The notes under the pieces were generated by a model, which saw only the letters and a list, made by a program, of their open reading frames with translations, made no database searches and had not been told where the DNA came from. This document shows positions 27,405 to 34,537 of a stretch of DNA of 64,000 bases, piece after piece. The stretch is from Cellulomonas sp. Leaf395. Its GTDB lineage: Bacteria > Actinomycetota > Actinomycetes > Actinomycetales > Cellulomonadaceae. Numbering within the stretch: position 1 is the stretch's first letter; each line of letters begins with the position of its first letter. Made by a program: the position numbers and the translations under genes. The DNA lies in NCBI RefSeq assembly GCF_001424125.1, contig NZ_LMQI01000002.1, forward strand, positions 62,001 to 126,000, in the 5' to 3' direction.

Positions 27405-27570
27405 ACGCACGAGGGCGGCCATCCGAAGATGGCCGCCCTCGCGGGGACGCCCCCGTCCCTGGTCACGGACCGACTCGCCTCGGTTCCGCGCTGTACAGCG
27501 GGCGAGCACACGAGTTCTCACTCGTGGGATCCCGCACCTCCGGCAAGCCCCCCAGCTCGCCTGATGAGGT
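27405..27570 (-). ncRNA. Candidate iron-regulated small RNA
   Basis: The 399 bp between nrdR and the LysM gene hold no credible coding frame but look like a separate transcription unit reading leftward: promoter TTGCGA-N18-TAGGTT (27606-27577), an IdeR/DtxR-like box over the -10 and start (27565-27583), about 165 nt of G-rich sequence with self-complementary segments (CACGAG-N6-CTCGTG at 27510-27527, CGCTGTACAGCG at 27489-27500, GGGACG-N4-CGTCCC near 27450) and a terminator hairpin. The alternative is that it is only the 3' trailer of the LysM mRNA plus an orphan iron box. A functional analogue of mycobacterial MrsI is inferred from layout, not from sequence similarity. Confidence 0.35.
27410..27441 (-). 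terminator. cUUCGg-capped terminator hairpin
   Basis: A perfect 14-bp stem (27410-27423 with 27428-27441) whose loop reads UUCG closed by a C-G pair in the leftward transcript, the exceptionally stable tetraloop; read rightward the loop would be CGAA. The orientation therefore supports a leftward RNA. It ends either the candidate small RNA, the LysM mRNA, or both. No U tract follows. Confidence 0.75.
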
Positions 27571-27583
27571 AAGGCTAACCTAC
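27565..27583. promoter_or_regulatory. IdeR/DtxR-type iron box
   Basis: TGAGGTAAGGCTAACCTAC matches the 19-bp IdeR/DtxR consensus TTAGGTTAGGCTAACCTAA at 16 of 19 positions, including the complete right half CTAACCTA. It overlaps the -10 of a leftward promoter. No recognised iron-uptake or storage gene is adjacent. Confidence 0.65.
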
Positions 27584-27606
27584 CCGTGCGACCAGCGAGA
27601 TCGCAA
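27577..27606 (-). promoter_or_regulatory. Candidate leftward promoter overlapping the iron box
   Basis: TTGCGA (27606-27601), an 18-bp spacer, TAGGTT (27582-27577). The same -35 hexamer is used for nrdR. The transcription start would be near 27570, inside the iron box, as is usual for IdeR-repressed promoters. Confidence 0.45.
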
Positions 27607-27627
27607 CAACGGCATGTCCCGACGGGC

Positions 27628-28050
27628 TCAGCTGGCGGGGACCACGATGACCTGACCAGCCATGAGGCCGGCGTCGGGAAGCTCGTTCAGGACGACGAGG
27701 TCGACCACGACGTCCCGCACATCCTGCGACGGCGCAGCGACCGACTGCGCGATCTGCCAGAGAGTCTCCCCCGGCTGCACCACGTGCCTCGCCACCTCCT
27801 GCGCGGCGACCGGACCGTCGGCGGACGCCTGGCTGGCGAGCAGGGTGACCAGCGCGACCACCGTGGCTGCCAGGATCCACAGGACAGCACGACCGCGCGC
27901 CGTGAGGCGAAGGTGGGCACTGGGAGATGCAGCCGTGGCGGCAGCGCGAGCGCTGGACGCCGCCGATCGCCGACCGGACGACGACATCCGGTTCGACGAC
28001 GAGACCGACATCCGGCTCGGCATCGCCGGCCCCACCACCATCGCGCTCAT
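27628..28050 (-). CDS. LysM-domain SOS-type cell division inhibitor (YneA/ChiZ-like)
   Basis: 140 aa. A Ser/Ala-rich cytoplasmic tail of about 50 residues leads into one membrane helix (AVLWILAATVVALVTLLASQ, about 54-73), then a single LysM peptidoglycan-binding module (HVVQPGETLWQIAQSVA through LPDAGLMAGQVIVVP). The gene is divergent from lexA with three LexA boxes between, the arrangement of Bacillus yneA, Corynebacterium divS and Mycobacterium Rv2719c (ChiZ), which halt division after DNA damage. Orthology to ChiZ is inferred from position, size and domains; no hydrolase domain is visible. Confidence 0.85.
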   Translation of the reverse strand: MSAMVVGPAMPSRMSVSSSNRMSSSGRRSAASSARAAATAASPSAHLRLTARGRAVLWILAATVVALVTLLASQASADGPVAAQEVARHVVQPGETLWQIAQSVAAPSQDVRDVVVDLVVLNELPDAGLMAGQVIVVPAS

Positions 28051-28122
28051 GAGTCTCTCGTTCCTGCTCGGCCCGGTTCCCCGGGGCTACCGCTCTTCAC
28101 CACATCAGCATCGATCTGATGA

Positions 28123-28138
28123 TCGAACGCCTGTTCGT
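28123..28138. promoter_or_regulatory. LexA box 1 (LysM-proximal)
   Basis: TCGAACGCCTGTTCGT: CGAAC-N4-GTTCG intact. It lies 73 bp upstream of the LysM gene. Confidence 0.88.
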
Positions 28139-28153
28139 CGAACGTCTGTACGA
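28138..28153. promoter_or_regulatory. LexA box 2, abutting box 1
   Basis: TCGAACGTCTGTACGA: one mismatch (GTACG for GTTCG). It shares its first base with the end of box 1, giving a 15-bp offset suitable for cooperative LexA binding. Confidence 0.72.
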
Positions 28154-28189
28154 TGTCTACCAGGATCCGCCGACACTGTCGAGACACGA

Positions 28190-28205
28190 TCGAACAGATG
28201 TTTGA
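28190..28205. promoter_or_regulatory. LexA box 3 (lexA autoregulation)
   Basis: TCGAACAGATGTTTGA: one mismatch in the right arm (GTTTG). It overlaps the -35 of the lexA promoter, so LexA bound here should block its own transcription. Confidence 0.8.
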
Positions 28206-28230
28206 TCTTCAGCCGTGAGTTCCCTAGGCT
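28202..28230 (+). promoter_or_regulatory. lexA promoter
   Basis: TTGATC (28202-28207), a 17-bp spacer, TAGGCT (28225-28230). The -35 overlaps LexA box 3. The start would be near 28237, giving a leader of about 140 nt that contains nothing else recognisable. Confidence 0.6.
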
Positions 28231-28378
28231 GGCGATGCAGCACAAGCGCACCACGAGCCACTGACACGCCCGCCGGGGTCCCCCGTCGCCGCAGGTCAGG
28301 ACCTCGAGGACATGAGCTGGACCAGGCGGAGAAGGCCGAGCGTGCTGCGCGGCGGCCGCCGGACGGAGGAGGAGCGCA

Positions 28379-29131
28379 GTGACGGACTCAGGGGACGCGT
28401 CCCAGCTCGAGAAGGACCTGGCGACGGTCCACACGCTCCCGGACGGGGCGCCCGGACCCGACGGCCTCACGGCGCGCCAGCGGCTCGTGCTGGACACCAT
28501 CCGGTCCTCGGTGGAGTCCCGGGGCTACCCGCCGAGCATGCGCGAGATCGGCGAGGCCGTCGGCCTCACCAGCCCGTCGAGCGTCAAGCACCAGCTCATG
28601 GCGCTCGAGCGCAAGGGGTACCTGCGGCGCGACCCCAACCGTCCGCGGGCCATCGAGGTCGTGCACGCGGACGACTCGCGCGGCGTCGGGACGTGGACGG
28701 CGCCGGACGGCAGCCGCTCCACCTTCCCGGAGCAGGGGGACGGCGAGCGTCTGCCCGCACCGTCCTACGTCCCGGTCGTCGGCCGGATCGCGGCGGGCGG
28801 ACCGATCCTGGCGGAGCAGGTCGTCGAGGACGTCTTCCCGCTCCCCCGCCAGCTGGTCGGCGACGGCGAGCTCTTCCTTCTCAAGGTCAGCGGCGACTCC
28901 ATGATCGACGCCGCGATCTGCGACGGCGACTGGGTCGTGGTCCGACGTCAGCCCGTGGCCGAGAACGGCGAGATCGTGGCGGCGATGATCGACGGCGAGG
29001 CCACGGTCAAGACCTTCAAGCGCATCGACGGCCACGTCTGGCTCATGCCGCACAACGCCGCGTACTCGCCGATCCCGGGCGACGAGTCCACGATCCTCGG
29101 CCGGGTCGTGAGCGTCCTGCGCAGCCTCTGA
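28379..29131 (+). CDS. lexA: LexA repressor, SOS regulator
   Basis: 250 aa self-cleaving repressor of the SOS regulon. The winged helix-turn-helix occupies about residues 30-95 ([38 protein letters not shown]). Cleavage is expected between Ala139 and Gly140 in GRIAAGGPI; the catalytic dyad is Ser174 (SGDSM) and Lys211 (VKTFKR). An N-terminal extension of about 28 residues and a linker of about 40 between domains are longer than in Escherichia coli, as is normal in actinobacteria. The GTG at 28379 follows GGAGGAGG. Five LexA-type boxes in this window are its likely targets. Confidence 0.97.
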   Translation: MTDSGDASQLEKDLATVHTLPDGAPGPDGLTARQRLVLDTIRSSVESRGYPPSMREIGEAVGLTSPSSVKHQLMALERKGYLRRDPNRPRAIEVVHADDSRGVGTWTAPDGSRSTFPEQGDGERLPAPSYVPVVGRIAAGGPILAEQVVEDVFPLPRQLVGDGELFLLKVSGDSMIDAAICDGDWVVVRRQPVAENGEIVAAMIDGEATVKTFKRIDGHVWLMPHNAAYSPIPGDESTILGRVVSVLRSL

Positions 29132-29139
29132 CATGCCAC

Positions 29140-29175
29140 CGTCGGGCCGCACCTGCGACGGGGTGCGGCCCGACG
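29140..29175. terminator. Bidirectional terminator between lexA and ldh
   Basis: 14-bp perfect stem CGTCGGGCCGCACC (29140-29153) with 29162-29175 and an 8-nt loop, between convergent genes. Confidence 0.85.
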
Positions 29176-29179
29176 TGTG

Positions 29180-30181
29180 TCAGAAGCCGAACTGGCGGGC
29201 CACCGCACGCACCGCGTCCGCGGAGGCGCGCAGCCCCGCCAGCTCCGTGTCGGACAACGGGACGGGCAGCCGCTCACCCACGCCGTGCGCGCCGACGATC
29301 GCGGGCACGGAGAGGCAGACGTCGCTGATCCCGTAGAAGTCGTCCAGCAACGACGAGACGGGCAGCACGCGTCGTTCGTCCTTCACGACCGCCTCGATGA
29401 TCCGGGAGCCGGCCAGGGCGACCGCGTAGTTCGTCGCCCCCTTGCCCTCGATGATGCGGTAGGCGGAGTCGACCACCTCGTGCGCGATGCGCTCCCGGAC
29501 CTCCGAGGTCAGGGGTCCGGTACCGCCGGACCCGGTCCACTCCAGCAGCGGGACCGAGCCGATGCTCGCCGACCCCCACAGCGGAAGCTCGGTGTCCCCG
29601 TGCTCGCCGGCGATGTACGCGTGCACGTTCTGCACCGCGACCCCGGTGTGCTGCGCGATGAGGTAGCGCAACCGGGACGAGTCCAGGACGGTGCCGGACC
29701 CGAAGAGCTGCGACGGCGGCAGGCCGGAGATCTGGAGCGCCGCGTAGGTGACCACGTCGACGGGGTTGGTCACCATCACGTAGACGGCCTCCGGTGCGAC
29801 CTCCACGAGGGCCGGCAGGACCTTGCGGACGAGTCCGATGGTGGCTTCCGCGAGCTCGAGGCGTGACTGGCCGGGCTTCTGCTTGGCGCCGGCCGTGAAC
29901 ATGACGACGTCGGCGTCGGCGCACACCGCGATGTCGTCGGACCCGACGACCTCGGCCATCGGCATGAACTGGATGCCGTGCCCGAGGTCCAGCGCCTCGG
30001 CCTCGACCTTCGCCGCGTTGATGTCGTAGAGCGCCACGGACCGCGCCGCGCCGCGCAGGAGAGCCGCGTAGGCCATCGTCGACCCGACTGCACCTGCCCC
30101 GACGATCGCCAGCTTGGACGTACGACGGCCGCTGCGGAACGGGGCCATGCCCACGTCTTCCATGTCCAGGCTCTCAGTCAT
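29180..30181 (-). CDS. ldh: L-lactate dehydrogenase
   Basis: 333 aa NAD-dependent enzyme interconverting pyruvate and L-lactate. NAD loop IVGAGAVGSTMAYAALLRG near residue 27, the substrate-loop region AGAKQKPGQSRLELAE with the Gln that marks lactate rather than malate specificity, VTNPVDVVTYAAL, GSGTVLDSSRLRYLIAQ, and catalytic His in IAGEHGDTELPLWGSA. It should regenerate NAD+ under oxygen limitation. The ATG at 30181 lies 6 nt after a TAGCCT -10 that overlaps the dinG stop codon, so it can be read as a leaderless message of its own, 9 bp downstream of dinG. Confidence 0.94.
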   Translation of the reverse strand: MTESLDMEDVGMAPFRSGRRTSKLAIVGAGAVGSTMAYAALLRGAARSVALYDINAAKVEAEALDLGHGIQFMPMAEVVGSDDIAVCADADVVMFTAGAKQKPGQSRLELAEATIGLVRKVLPALVEVAPEAVYVMVTNPVDVVTYAALQISGLPPSQLFGSGTVLDSSRLRYLIAQHTGVAVQNVHAYIAGEHGDTELPLWGSASIGSVPLLEWTGSGGTGPLTSEVRERIAHEVVDSAYRIIEGKGATNYAVALAGSRIIEAVVKDERRVLPVSSLLDDFYGISDVCLSVPAIVGAHGVGERLPVPLSDTELAGLRASADAVRAVARQFGF

Positions 30182-30187
30182 CCGACG

Positions 30188-30193
30188 AGGCTA
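30188..30193 (-). promoter_or_regulatory. Leaderless-type -10 for ldh, overlapping the dinG stop codon
   Basis: TAGCCT-cgtcgg-ATG on the minus strand; the TAG is at the same time the stop codon of dinG. Confidence 0.4.
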
Positions 30194-32263
30194 ACCGGCG
30201 GCAGCGAGCCGCTGCAGCGCGGAGATGGCCACGGCCCGGTCCGTGGTGCGCCAGAACGCCGGCAGCGACCGCGTGAGGAAGCCGCTGTACCCGGCCGTCG
30301 CGAGCCGGGGGTCGAGCACGGCGACCACTCCACGGTCCTCGCTGGTCCGGATCAGCCGGCCGGCCCCCTGCGCGAGGAGCAGCGCCGCGTGCGTGGCGGA
30401 CACCGCCAGGAAGCCGTTGCCTCCCGCCTTCTCGATCGCGTCGGACCGGGCGGAGCTGACCGGGTCGTCCGGCCGCGGGAAGGGGATGCGGTCGATGATG
30501 ACCAGCCGGCACGTGGAGCCCGGGACGTCGACGCCCTGCCAGAGCGACAGCGTCCCGAAGAGGCACGTGGCCTCGTCGGCGATGAACTGCGAGACGAGGG
30601 TGGGCAGCTGGTCGTCGCCCTGCGCGAGGATCGGCACGTCGAGCCGCTCCCGCATGGCGGCCGCCACCGCGTTGGCTGCGCGCCGCGACGAGAACAGTCC
30701 GAGCGTCCGACCGCCGGCGGCCGTGATGAGGTCGGCGATCTCGTCGAGCTGCGCGTCCGTCGCAGGCTCGCGGCCGGGCTTCGGCAGGTGCCGCGCGAGG
30801 TACAGGATCCCCTGCCGGGGGTAGTCGAACGGGCTGCCGACATCGAGCCCGCGCCACGGCACGCCCGCCGGCGCGGAGGGCGCCTCCCCCGCCAGGGAGG
30901 TCGGACCGACGGGTTCGGCGTCGGGGCGGACCTCGAGACCGACCGCCCGGGCGATCGGGTCGAACGAGCCGCCCAGCTCGAGCGTCGCGGAGGTGAGTAC
31001 GCCCGAGCGGCCGGCGAGGAGGTTGGTGCGGATGAGGCCGTTGACCGCGAGCGGTGCCGCGTACAGGCGGGTGAGCACCGAGCCACGGCGGTCCTCGCTG
31101 CGGCCGCACCACAGGACGGTGTGCCGGTGGTCCTCCGGGTCGGCTGCCATCCGGTCGGCCACCTCGTACAGCGCGAGCATCGTGGCCTGCGCGACCTTGC
31201 GACCACCCTCCGGAGGCACGTTCGGTCCGGTCTCCGGCTTGAGCACCGTGAGCAGCGCGCGGGTGGCGTCACGCACGCTGGCGACGGCATCCCGGGCGGC
31301 CGGGGGCAGCCCGTCGCGGAACCGGGTCTCCGGCAGCCCGACGAGCACGCTCGCCAGCGCCTGGCTCGCCGAGTCGAGATCGGTCGTCGGGACACCACCG
31401 TGCCGACGAGCGAGCCGGGCGGCGTGCTCGATGGTGGCGACGGACAGCTCGGAGGTCGCCTGCGCCGTCACCCGGTCCGTCAGCTCGTGCGCCTCGTCGA
31501 CGATGAGGACCTGGTGCTCGGGCAGCACGCCGGGCGAGCCGGAGGCGGCGATGCCGAGCATCGCGTGGTTGGTGACGACGACGTCCGCCTCCCGCGACGC
31601 GGCCTTCGCCTTCTCCGGGAAGCACTCGGCAAGCATCGGGCACTTGCCGCCCAGGCACTCCAGCGAGGTGACGGACACCTGCCGCCAGGCGCGGTCCGTG
31701 ACGCCGGGCACGAGGTCGTCGCGATCTCCGGAGTCGGTCTCCTCGGCCCACTCCCGCAGCCGCAGGACCTGCTCCCCGAGACTCTCGGAGAGCGTGGTCG
31801 CCCCGGTGCGCGCCGGAGCGGGGTGCTCGGCGGCGCCGGCGTGGTCCCCCAGGTCGAACAGCGTGCCCGTGTCGTCGTCGGGGTACCCGCCGGCGACCTT
31901 GTGCACGCACACGTAGTTGTGCCAGCCCTTGAGCAGCGCTATGGCCGGCGTGCGCGGCAGGTGCGGCGCCAGGGCCTTGGCGACGAGCGGGAGGTCGCGC
32001 GTGATGATCTGGCGTTGCAGCGCGAGCGTGGCCGTGGAGACGACGACGTGCTCGTTCTCGAGGACGGCGTGCCGCAGCGCGGGCACCAGGTAGCCGAGCG
32101 ACTTGCCGGTGCCCGTCCCCGCCTGGACGAGCAGGTGCTCGCCCTTCTCGATCGTCTCCGCGACGGCGACTGCCATCTGGTGCTGGCCGTCACGACGGAC
32201 CCCGCCGAGAGCATCGACCGCGACGTCGAGGAGGTTCTCGACGGAGGGGTCGGCGTCTGGCAC
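30191..32263 (-). CDS. dinG: DinG-family ATP-dependent DNA helicase
   Basis: 690 aa superfamily 2 (XPD-like) helicase involved in replication-linked repair and unwinding of R-loops and other structures. Walker A QAGTGTGKSLGYLVPALRHA is near residue 48, DEAH box IVDEAHEL near 255, and the four cysteines for an iron-sulfur cluster lie in YVCVHKVAG and LECLGGKCPMLAECFPEK. Helicase motifs V-VI appear as GTLSLWQGVDVPG and QGAGRLIRTSEDRG. The GTG at 32263 lies 6 nt after a TAGGCT -10. No LexA box was seen in front of it despite the name. Confidence 0.92.
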   Translation of the reverse strand: MPDADPSVENLLDVAVDALGGVRRDGQHQMAVAVAETIEKGEHLLVQAGTGTGKSLGYLVPALRHAVLENEHVVVSTATLALQRQIITRDLPLVAKALAPHLPRTPAIALLKGWHNYVCVHKVAGGYPDDDTGTLFDLGDHAGAAEHPAPARTGATTLSESLGEQVLRLREWAEETDSGDRDDLVPGVTDRAWRQVSVTSLECLGGKCPMLAECFPEKAKAASREADVVVTNHAMLGIAASGSPGVLPEHQVLIVDEAHELTDRVTAQATSELSVATIEHAARLARRHGGVPTTDLDSASQALASVLVGLPETRFRDGLPPAARDAVASVRDATRALLTVLKPETGPNVPPEGGRKVAQATMLALYEVADRMAADPEDHRHTVLWCGRSEDRRGSVLTRLYAAPLAVNGLIRTNLLAGRSGVLTSATLELGGSFDPIARAVGLEVRPDAEPVGPTSLAGEAPSAPAGVPWRGLDVGSPFDYPRQGILYLARHLPKPGREPATDAQLDEIADLITAAGGRTLGLFSSRRAANAVAAAMRERLDVPILAQGDDQLPTLVSQFIADEATCLFGTLSLWQGVDVPGSTCRLVIIDRIPFPRPDDPVSSARSDAIEKAGGNGFLAVSATHAALLLAQGAGRLIRTSEDRGVVAVLDPRLATAGYSGFLTRSLPAFWRTTDRAVAISALQRLAAAG

Positions 32264-32269
32264 CGCGTC

Positions 32270-32275
32270 AGCCTA
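32270..32275 (-). promoter_or_regulatory. Leaderless-type -10 for dinG
   Basis: TAGGCT-gacgcg-GTG on the minus strand, with a weak GTGACC 16 bp further upstream as possible -35. Confidence 0.45.
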
Positions 32276-32302
32276 GTGGTGGCCGGCCGCGGTCACGGAC
32301 CG

Positions 32303-33826
32303 TCATCGGCGCAGCTGTGCGGCAGCCTCCAGCTCGGCGGCGAGGCCCGCGTCGACCCGCGCGCGAAGGGCTGTGCCGTCGGCCGTGTGCTCCTCGACCT
32401 GGATGTCGCCGTGCTCGTGCACTCGGCTCACCAGGTCGCCGCGGTCGTACGGGATGACCAGGTCCACGCTGACGCCCGGCCGCGGCAGCTGGTCGGCGAC
32501 GAGAGCCTGCAGCTCCTCGATGCCCTCGCCGCTGTGCGCCGACACGACGATCGAGTGCACCTCGCGCGAGCGGAGCCGAGCGATCGCCTCGGGACTCGCG
32601 AGGTCGGCCTTGTTGAGCACGATGATCTCGGGGACGTCCATCGCGCCAGGGATGTCAGCGAAGACGTGCCGGACGGCCGCGATCTGACCCTCGGGGTCGG
32701 GGTGGGACGCGTCCACGACGTGCAGGATCAGGTCCGCGTCGGCGACCTCCTCCAGCGTGGAGCGAAACGCCTCGACCAGCTGGTGCGGGAGCGCGCGGAC
32801 GAATCCGACCGTGTCCGCGAGCGTGTAGACGCGCCCGTCGGCGGTCTCCGCCCGGCGGACCGTCGGGTCGAGCGTCGCGAACAGGGCGTTCTCGACGAGG
32901 ACTCCCGCGTGCGTCAACCGGTTGAGCAGAGAGGACTTGCCCGCGTTGGTGTAGCCCGCGATGGCGACGGACGGGATCGCGTGCTTCTTGCGCGAGGCGC
33001 GCTTGGTGACGCGCCCCGGCTCCATCGCGGCGATCTCGCGGCGCAGCTTGGCCATGCGGTTGCGGATGCGCCGCCGGTCCAGCTCGATCTTCGTCTCACC
33101 GGGACCGCGCGACCCCATGCCCGCGGCCGCTCCGCCGACCTGGCCACCCGCCTGCCGGGACATCGAGTCACCCCAGCCGCGCAGGCGGGGAAGCAGGTAC
33201 TCGAGCTGCGCCAGCTCGACCTGGGCCTTGCCCTCCCGGGACTTGGCGTGCTGGGCGAAGATGTCGAGGATCAGCGCCGTGCGGTCGATGACCTTGACGC
33301 GGACGATGTCCTCCAGCGCACGGCGCTGCGAGGGGGCGAGCTCGCCGTCGACGACCACGGTGTCCGCCCCGACGCTCGCGACGAGCGTGGCCAGCTCGGC
33401 GGCCTTGCCCGAGCCGAGGTAGGTGCCGGGGTCAGGCTTCTGACGGCGCTGGAGCAGGCCGTCGAGGACCTGTGAGCCGGCGGTCTCGGCGAGCTGCGCG
33501 AGCTCGCGCAGGGATATCTCGGCATCGGTGACGGTGCCGGAGCCCCAGACACCGACGAGGACGACCTTCTCCAGGCGCAGCTGGCGGTACTCGACCTCGG
33601 TGACGTCCTCGAGCTCGGTGGACAGCCCCGCGACGCGGCGCAGCGACGTGCGCTCCTCGAGCTCGAGCTGGTCCCCGTCGTACGACGAGTGCACCGTGGC
33701 GCCCGCGTGGAGCGTGGCCCCTGCCCTGGCGAGCACACGAGCCACGACGTCGTCGGCCACCTCCTGCGCGGTACGCGCCAGCGGTGTGTCCTCGGTCTGG
33801 CTGGTGGTGTGCTGCTGGTCGGTCAA
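32303..33826 (-). CDS. hflX: Ribosome-splitting GTPase HflX
   Basis: 507 aa GTPase that rescues stalled or stress-damaged 70S ribosomes. The HflX domain has the hallmark GSGKAAELATLVASVGADTVVVDGEL and the Gly-rich RQAGGQVGGAAAGMGSRGPGETKIELDRRRI region (in outline); the G domain has G1 IAGYTNAGKSSLLNRL, G3 DTVGFVRALPHQLVEAF and G4 VLNKADL. The start is TTG at 33826, chosen because GAGGAA lies about 7 nt upstream and no ATG or GTG fits. An N-terminal extension of about 70 residues precedes the family core, common in actinobacteria. Divergent from the methyltransferase gene. Confidence 0.93.
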   Translation of the reverse strand: MTDQQHTTSQTEDTPLARTAQEVADDVVARVLARAGATLHAGATVHSSYDGDQLELEERTSLRRVAGLSTELEDVTEVEYRQLRLEKVVLVGVWGSGTVTDAEISLRELAQLAETAGSQVLDGLLQRRQKPDPGTYLGSGKAAELATLVASVGADTVVVDGELAPSQRRALEDIVRVKVIDRTALILDIFAQHAKSREGKAQVELAQLEYLLPRLRGWGDSMSRQAGGQVGGAAAGMGSRGPGETKIELDRRRIRNRMAKLRREIAAMEPGRVTKRASRKKHAIPSVAIAGYTNAGKSSLLNRLTHAGVLVENALFATLDPTVRRAETADGRVYTLADTVGFVRALPHQLVEAFRSTLEEVADADLILHVVDASHPDPEGQIAAVRHVFADIPGAMDVPEIIVLNKADLASPEAIARLRSREVHSIVVSAHSGEGIEELQALVADQLPRPGVSVDLVIPYDRGDLVSRVHEHGDIQVEEHTADGTALRARVDAGLAAELEAAAQLRR

Positions 33827-33919
33827 GGTGTTCCTCGTCTCGTCGGCTGATCTCAGGGTCCCACGGGGCACCCAGGACCGCCGAGGTATTTCGCTGCGGG
33901 CCGAGCGGGTCGGCGTGGG

Positions 33920-33925
33920 TATCGT
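33920..33925 (+). promoter_or_regulatory. Leaderless-type -10 for the methyltransferase-MFS pair
   Basis: TATCGT-cggcgc-GTG: a good -10 at exactly 6 nt from the start codon. Confidence 0.5.
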
Positions 33926-33931
33926 CGGCGC

Positions 33932-34537
33932 GTGAGCGAGCAGGACCACTACTTCACGGCACAGCCGGCCTCCCCCGACGAGCGCCGGCTGCTGGCTGTG
34001 CACCTCGCCGGACGGGAGGTCCAGGTCGAGACCGCCGGGGGCATCTTCTCCCCGGACCACGTCGACCTGGGCACGCGGGTGCTCCTCGACCACGTCCCCG
34101 CGCCGCCTGCCGCCGGGGACCTGCTCGACCTCGGCTGCGGGTGGGGTCCGATCGCGCTCACGCTGGCGCTGGAGTCGCCAGCCGCCACGGTCTGGGCGGT
34201 CGACGTGAACGAGCGGGCGCTCGACCTGACGCGCCGCAACGCCGAGCGCCTCGGCGCCACCAACCTGCGCGCCGTGCGGCCCGACGAGGTACCCGCCGAC
34301 GTGCTCTTCGCGGCGATCTGGTCCAACCCGCCCATCCGTGTCGGCAAGGTCGCGCTGCACGCGATGCTGACGCAGTGGCTCGGTCGCCGTGCCCCGGGCG
34401 GCGAGGCGCACCTGGTGGTCGGCAAGAACCTGGGCGCCGACTCGCTGCAGCGGTGGATCGCCACCGAGCTCGGCGTGACCGTCGACCGCACCGCGAGCGC
34501 CAAGGGGTTCCGCGTGCTCGCCGTGCACGACCCATGA
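33932..34537 (+). CDS. RsmC-like class I SAM-dependent methyltransferase
   Basis: 201 aa. Single Rossmann methyltransferase domain of the RsmC/RlmG group: opening DHYFTAQPASPDERR, then FSPDHVDLGTRVLLDHV, SAM motif LLDLGCGWGPIALTLAL, acidic loop VWAVDVNERALDL and catalytic NPPIRVGK motif (NPPY-type). These enzymes methylate guanines of rRNA; RsmC itself has two such domains, so this is the short actinobacterial version and the target base is not certain. The GTG at 33932 sits behind a leaderless -10. Its stop overlaps the MFS start (ATGA). Confidence 0.85.
   Translation: MSEQDHYFTAQPASPDERRLLAVHLAGREVQVETAGGIFSPDHVDLGTRVLLDHVPAPPAAGDLLDLGCGWGPIALTLALESPAATVWAVDVNERALDLTRRNAERLGATNLRAVRPDEVPADVLFAAIWSNPPIRVGKVALHAMLTQWLGRRAPGGEAHLVVGKNLGADSLQRWIATELGVTVDRTASAKGFRVLAVHDP

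Noticed and set aside
27489..27500. CGCTGTACAGCG 12-bp palindrome as an operator
   Set aside because: It matches no regulator I know, and it sits inside the structured segment of the candidate small RNA, so an RNA stem is the simpler reading.
27000..27521. Minus-strand open frame starting at GTG 27521 that could be the product of the iron-box transcript
   Set aside because: It crosses the terminator hairpin, overlaps nrdR out of frame, is Arg-rich and lacks a ribosome-binding site at a sensible distance.
27586..28119. Plus-strand open frame downstream of the iron box
   Set aside because: It is antisense to the LysM gene and has no domain or plausible composition.
29978..33475. An 1165-codon open frame on the plus strand opposite ldh, dinG and hflX
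   Set aside because: Low-complexity Arg/Gly/Val/Asp translation without motifs, antisense to three well-supported genes.
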